From Desulfotignum sp. (GTDB lineage: Bacteria > Desulfobacterota > Desulfobacteria > Desulfobacterales > Desulfobacteraceae), in assembly GCA_011390335.1 (NCBI GenBank), contig JAABSO010000010.1, positions 44,688 through 108,687 on the forward strand: 64,000 nt of DNA, written 5' to 3'. A model generated the notes under the pieces. The model made no database searches, was not told where the DNA came from, and saw only the letters and a list, made by a program, of their open reading frames with translations. The position numbers and the translations under genes were made by a program. The first letter of the stretch is position 1. Each line of letters begins with the position of its first letter. Positions 60,848 through 64,000 of the stretch are shown here, piece by piece.

Positions 60848-62647
60848 ATGGACATGAATTTTGCCGATACAAACCAGATATTTTTACAAATGGCTACCCC
60901 CTTTGAAGGCAAAAAAATACATTTTTTATCAAAAACGGTTTCAGAAGAAAATACCCAAAGACAATTCGAATTTTCAACCTATCTGCAAAATGCAACGCTT
61001 TCAGAAGATATCCCCGGCAAAAAGGAAAATTCAGCGTATCAAGGCATGAATCCGGTTGAAATGGAGAAGATCTTTTCTGATTATATGACCGGAGAAACCG
61101 GTCAGGCTTTTATTGATAAACTGCACCAGATGTTTTTACAATTGTCCAACGGCAATTTAAAGAACATGTCCCTGGATTCTGAAGGTCTTGGCATCCTGGC
61201 TGAATTGCTGGAAAAGGCAGGGTTCAAAAAGCAGGATCTGACAGATCTTATGGCAGATCTATCCCAGATGGAAACCAAAAAAATTTCCATGGACGATATA
61301 ATGAAACATCTGTTCGACCTGCCGGCAGATTCTCTGGAAGATACAAAAGAAGAAATTCTGCTGGATACATCTGCACAGCCTTTTATAATTTCTTTGCTCC
61401 AGTCATTTGCCATCCCGGAAGACACCATCAGCACCATCATGTCAGAAGCGGAGCGGCCCGGAATCGGTATCAGCCTGGATCAGGTAATTGAAAATCTTAA
61501 AGCGCTTGAAAAAAAATCAGTATATACCCAGACACCCTTTCCAGTAAAGACAGCAGATAGCCACATTGTTTCATTACTTGATTCTTTGGGAATGAAGTTG
61601 CCCCAAACCAATACCAATGATACTTCCACCATTTTTTTGAAAGATTTGACAGCCGCTTTTCAGGAATACTCAGACAGGCAAAATGAAAAAAAACATCAAG
61701 CCCCCGGCGATTTCAACAAAAATCTGACCCAGGATTCAGCCCAATGGGGTAAAGCCACCCCGCATAACCTGTTGACATCATTGTTCGACCATCTGGAGGT
61801 CCAGGTACAGGAATCAAAATCTTCCATGTCAGGTATTCCCCAGGCAGGTATGACCCAGACAGGTGTTGCCCAGGCAGAATTCGTCCACGAGTTTATGAAG
61901 AATCATTTTGCTGGTGAACCAGGGACCCATCAAAAGCAGGCCGGTCTTGCCAAGTCTTTTCTGGAAACGGCATCTCTTGATCCGGATATGAAATCGGAAC
62001 AGACATTAAAGGAAATTCAGGCACTCTTATCGGGAAAATCCGGTGATAGCCCTGCCAGCCGTGCTTTGTTGCAAAAAGAAACCACCAGGCTTGCAAAATC
62101 ATTTTCATCCCAGTCAAATGATCAGAACCAGGTATCCGGCGCTGATGTGAAAACCCGGGATTCTCTGGGGGACCTTGCATTATTAAAGACAAAAAACAGC
62201 TTTAAAAACCTGCCCACATATGTGACCCACCAGGTGGGGAAAAGTCTGGTACGGGCAATCAACCATGGGGAAAACAGCTTGAAACTCCAGCTCAAACCCC
62301 CTGAACTGGGCCGTCTGGTGATACATATTGATAATACCGGTAATACCATGAAGGTCAGCATTATGACGGAAAACCCTGCAGCCAGAGAGATGCTGACCGC
62401 CAATGTAAATGAACTGCGGACGGTTTTGTCCCATGCCGGGATCAGTCTGGAAAGCTTTGATGTGGATATGAACAGCAATTTCAGGCAGTCCATGGCAGAT
62501 GCAAAAAACCAGTCCAACAGTTCCGGCGATAAAAAAAAGAGCAAGGAAAATCTGGTGCATGCACCATTATCAGACAGTGAACTGGTAGGGTTTGACCAGG
62601 ATACTGTATCATCCATGCAAAATGGATCTTTACATTATGTTGCTTAA
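60848..62647 (+). CDS. fliK: flagellar hook-length control protein FliK
   Basis: FliK measures hook length and switches export substrates. The 599-residue protein has a poorly conserved, Q/S/T/K-rich N-terminal ruler region and the C-terminal hook domain: SLKLQLKPPELGRLVIHIDN, KVSIMTENPAAREMLTAN, LRTVLSHAGISLESFDVDMN. The ruler contains a small repeat region with IPQAGMTQTGVAQAEF. ATG 60848 is 38 bp after a sigma-54 site. flgD follows 30 bp later. Confidence 0.93.
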   Translation: MDMNFADTNQIFLQMATPFEGKKIHFLSKTVSEENTQRQFEFSTYLQNATLSEDIPGKKENSAYQGMNPVEMEKIFSDYMTGETGQAFIDKLHQMFLQLSNGNLKNMSLDSEGLGILAELLEKAGFKKQDLTDLMADLSQMETKKISMDDIMKHLFDLPADSLEDTKEEILLDTSAQPFIISLLQSFAIPEDTISTIMSEAERPGIGISLDQVIENLKALEKKSVYTQTPFPVKTADSHIVSLLDSLGMKLPQTNTNDTSTIFLKDLTAAFQEYSDRQNEKKHQAPGDFNKNLTQDSAQWGKATPHNLLTSLFDHLEVQVQESKSSMSGIPQAGMTQTGVAQAEFVHEFMKNHFAGEPGTHQKQAGLAKSFLETASLDPDMKSEQTLKEIQALLSGKSGDSPASRALLQKETTRLAKSFSSQSNDQNQVSGADVKTRDSLGDLALLKTKNSFKNLPTYVTHQVGKSLVRAINHGENSLKLQLKPPELGRLVIHIDNTGNTMKVSIMTENPAAREMLTANVNELRTVLSHAGISLESFDVDMNSNFRQSMADAKNQSNSSGDKKKSKENLVHAPLSDSELVGFDQDTVSSMQNGSLHYVA

Positions 62648-62677
62648 GCCGGTGCACTGAATAAAGGAGGAATTATC

Positions 62678-63796
62678 ATGGCCATATCATCTAAAGGCAA
62701 TGCTGTACTGGAAAATTTGTCCAACACCTATATCCCCCATGAAAAGACAAAAACGGAAAAAGAAGATGCCCTTGGACAGGAAGCGTTTCTGACCATGCTG
62801 GTGGCACAGCTTGAGAATCAGGATCCTTTGAATCCCATGGAAGGAACTGATTTTTCCGCCCAGCTGGCACAGTTTTCCCAGCTGGAGCAGTTGATATATC
62901 TGAACAAATCAATGGATACACTGGCAGCGTCTTATTCCGATTCATCCAGCGGCAATGCTGTGGATTATATCGGCAGGCAGGTTTCCGGTAATGTGGACGT
63001 GATTGAACTGGACCAGGGATTTGCCAGCGGCGGGGTGTACAATCTGTCCGAAACTTCTGATGTGATAATCACCATAACCAATGCCCAGGGGAAAACCATA
63101 AAGACCATTGCCCAGGGCCAGCAGGAAGCCGGTACCCATTCCATTTCCTGGGATGGGAAAGACAGCCAGGGAAAACAGGTGGCAGATGGATCCTATAAAT
63201 ATTCAGTGGCTGCAAATTCCGGGTATGGGTTCACCAATATCCCGGCCGAGGTATCAGGGGTTGTTGAGGCGGTTGCCTATAAGAACGGCAAACCCTACCT
63301 TCTGGTCCAGGGGGCCATGCTTTCTCCTGACTCAATCACCGCTGTTGCCGGCAGTGACAGTGATACAGGCGGCAGTAACACCGCCAACGGATCTATTCTC
63401 GGGTATCTGGGCCAGACCGTCACTTCAGATACGCCGGTGGTGCAGGTGGAAAACAATACAGTTTCAGGAGCAGGACTCGGGTTTGTGCTTGAAACACAGG
63501 AACCTGCCACCCTAAATATCATGGATGGATATGGACAGATTGTGCGTACGATCACCATTGATGCCGAAGATGCCCGGACCGGTGACAATATTGTTCAATG
63601 GGACGGCCTGTCAGATGCCGGTGATCCAGTGCCTGACGGGTTGTACTACTATGGGGTTGACACCGCTTCAAAAACCGCATCTGCAACAGTTTCCGGAGAA
63701 GTGTCCGGCATTAGAAATGTCAATAATATCCAGTACCTTGTACTGGAAAATACCGGGAGACTGGTTTCTCCCTCAGCCGTAACCGGCATCAACTAA
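62678..63796 (+). CDS. flgD: flagellar hook assembly protein FlgD with duplicated C-terminal module
   Basis: FlgD caps the growing hook. The N-terminal export and capping region is standard (GQEAFLTMLVAQLENQDPLN, PMEGTDFSAQLAQFSQLEQL). After it come two tandem copies of the Ig-like/Tudor module: copy 1 ~95-218 (AVDYIGRQVSGNVDVIELDQ, HSISWDGKDSQGKQVADGSY) and copy 2 ~237-372 (GYLGQTVTSDTPVVQVEN, NIVQWDGLSDAGDPVPDGLY). Most FlgD proteins have one copy and ~220-240 residues; this has 372. Ribosome site AAAGGAGG precedes ATG 62678. Confidence 0.93.
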   Translation: MAISSKGNAVLENLSNTYIPHEKTKTEKEDALGQEAFLTMLVAQLENQDPLNPMEGTDFSAQLAQFSQLEQLIYLNKSMDTLAASYSDSSSGNAVDYIGRQVSGNVDVIELDQGFASGGVYNLSETSDVIITITNAQGKTIKTIAQGQQEAGTHSISWDGKDSQGKQVADGSYKYSVAANSGYGFTNIPAEVSGVVEAVAYKNGKPYLLVQGAMLSPDSITAVAGSDSDTGGSNTANGSILGYLGQTVTSDTPVVQVENNTVSGAGLGFVLETQEPATLNIMDGYGQIVRTITIDAEDARTGDNIVQWDGLSDAGDPVPDGLYYYGVDTASKTASATVSGEVSGIRNVNNIQYLVLENTGRLVSPSAVTGIN

Positions 63797-63874
63797 TATA
63801 GCAGGATCAACACGACAACATGCCGCCAGCAAAGGGTATGACAGTGTCGGGATTACATACACAGGAGAAAAAAT

Positions 63875-64000
63875 ATGTCTTTATCAAGCTCATTGTTCAC
63901 CGGTACCAGCGGGTTGAAAAACATGGGAAACGGCCTCCAGGTGGTGGGTAACAATATCGCCAACCTGAATACCATCGGGTTTAAAAAGGGCAGGTCCACA
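63875..64000 (+). CDS. flgE: flagellar hook protein FlgE, N-terminal fragment (runs off the window)
   Basis: The first 42 codons show the flagellar rod/hook N-terminal motif GLQVVGNNIANLNTIGFKKG, after SSLFTGTSGLKNMGN. It begins 78 bp after flgD with AGGAGAAAAAAT ahead of the ATG. Position after flgD and the LNTIGFKKG sequence fit FlgE; other hook-class proteins such as FlgF/G start similarly, so the identity rests partly on context. Confidence 0.88.
   Translation, partial: MSLSSSLFTGTSGLKNMGNGLQVVGNNIANLNTIGFKKGRST

Noticed and set aside
1..64000. CRISPR arrays, tRNA/rRNA genes, insertion sequences
   Set aside because: I saw no evenly spaced repeats, no cloverleaf-like or rRNA sequence and no transposase; the short repeats found are tandem or palindromic intergenic types.

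Overview
The window looks like a stretch of chromosome from a Desulfobacterota sulfate reducer close to Desulfobacteraceae (Desulfobacter / Desulfotignum / Desulfobacula type). The placement is an inference from gene content and protein flavour: a molybdenum/tungsten cofactor gene set, the sirC-ccsA-hemA haem cluster, a C-terminal-extended HisG, DUF1848, deltaproteobacterial-type flagellar order and a probable small selenoprotein. Nearly all of the DNA is housekeeping or motility coding sequence. I saw no phage, insertion sequence, CRISPR array, tRNA or rRNA.

Layout. 1-7.1 kb: the end of an unusual YchF-like gene, pyrR-moaB-hypothetical on the minus strand, then mobA-moaE-moaC-rmuC-mltA on the plus strand. 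7.2-9.0 kb: a tungstate-type ABC permease/ATPase pair (tupB-tupC) with no binding protein beside it. 9.6-15.1 kb: an Hpt / RsbU-like / RsbW-like signalling operon, then phoU-phoB-phoR. 15.1-19.1 kb: an amidohydrolase and sirC-ccsA-hemA. 19.1-22.1 kb: dksA, a PHP-RNase III fusion and a radical SAM gene. 22.1-25.1 kb: PBP1A and a small lipoprotein. 25.3-29.6 kb: hisI-hisG-aminotransferase-engB-era-HNH. 29.6-35.4 kb: a recombinase-tailed unknown, dusB-DUF1848-unknown, an MFS pump, a universal stress protein and an FmdB-like zinc ribbon. 35.7-45.3 kb: a 63-residue selenoprotein candidate, an old-yellow-enzyme oxidoreductase, a second Dus, an acyl-CoA synthetase, a CoA-transferase-GNAT fusion, cutA, a lysA-like decarboxylase and an Lrp regulator. 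45.5-64 kb: a c-di-GMP and flagellar block (HD-GYP, PilZ, CheY, two sigma-54 activators, an AMIN/TPR protein, flgB-flgC-fliE-F-G-H-I-J-motE, fliK, flgD and the start of flgE).

How it works together. The flagellar block appears to be a sigma-54 hierarchy. Three sites with the GG-N10-GC spacing precede the AMIN/TPR gene, flgB and fliK, and two sigma-54 activators lie among them. Upstream genes for c-di-GMP turnover (HD-GYP) and sensing (PilZ) probably link motility to second-messenger level. The Moco genes and the tungstate transporter fit an anaerobe that depends on Mo/W oxidoreductases.

Most notable observations: (1) an unannotated 63-codon gene at 35726-35917 with an in-frame TGA followed by a SECIS-like hairpin, a clear promoter and a strong ribosome site; (2) a family of palindromic intergenic elements with a compensatory base change between two full copies in opposite orientation, three of the four copies lying upstream of a gene in the same relative sense; (3) a PHP phosphoesterase fused to RNase III; (4) a FlgB that lacks the N-terminal rod motif, with a sigma-54 promoter where that region would be encoded; (5) a FlgD with a duplicated C-terminal module; (6) a YchF-like protein that has lost the switch II/G3 region.
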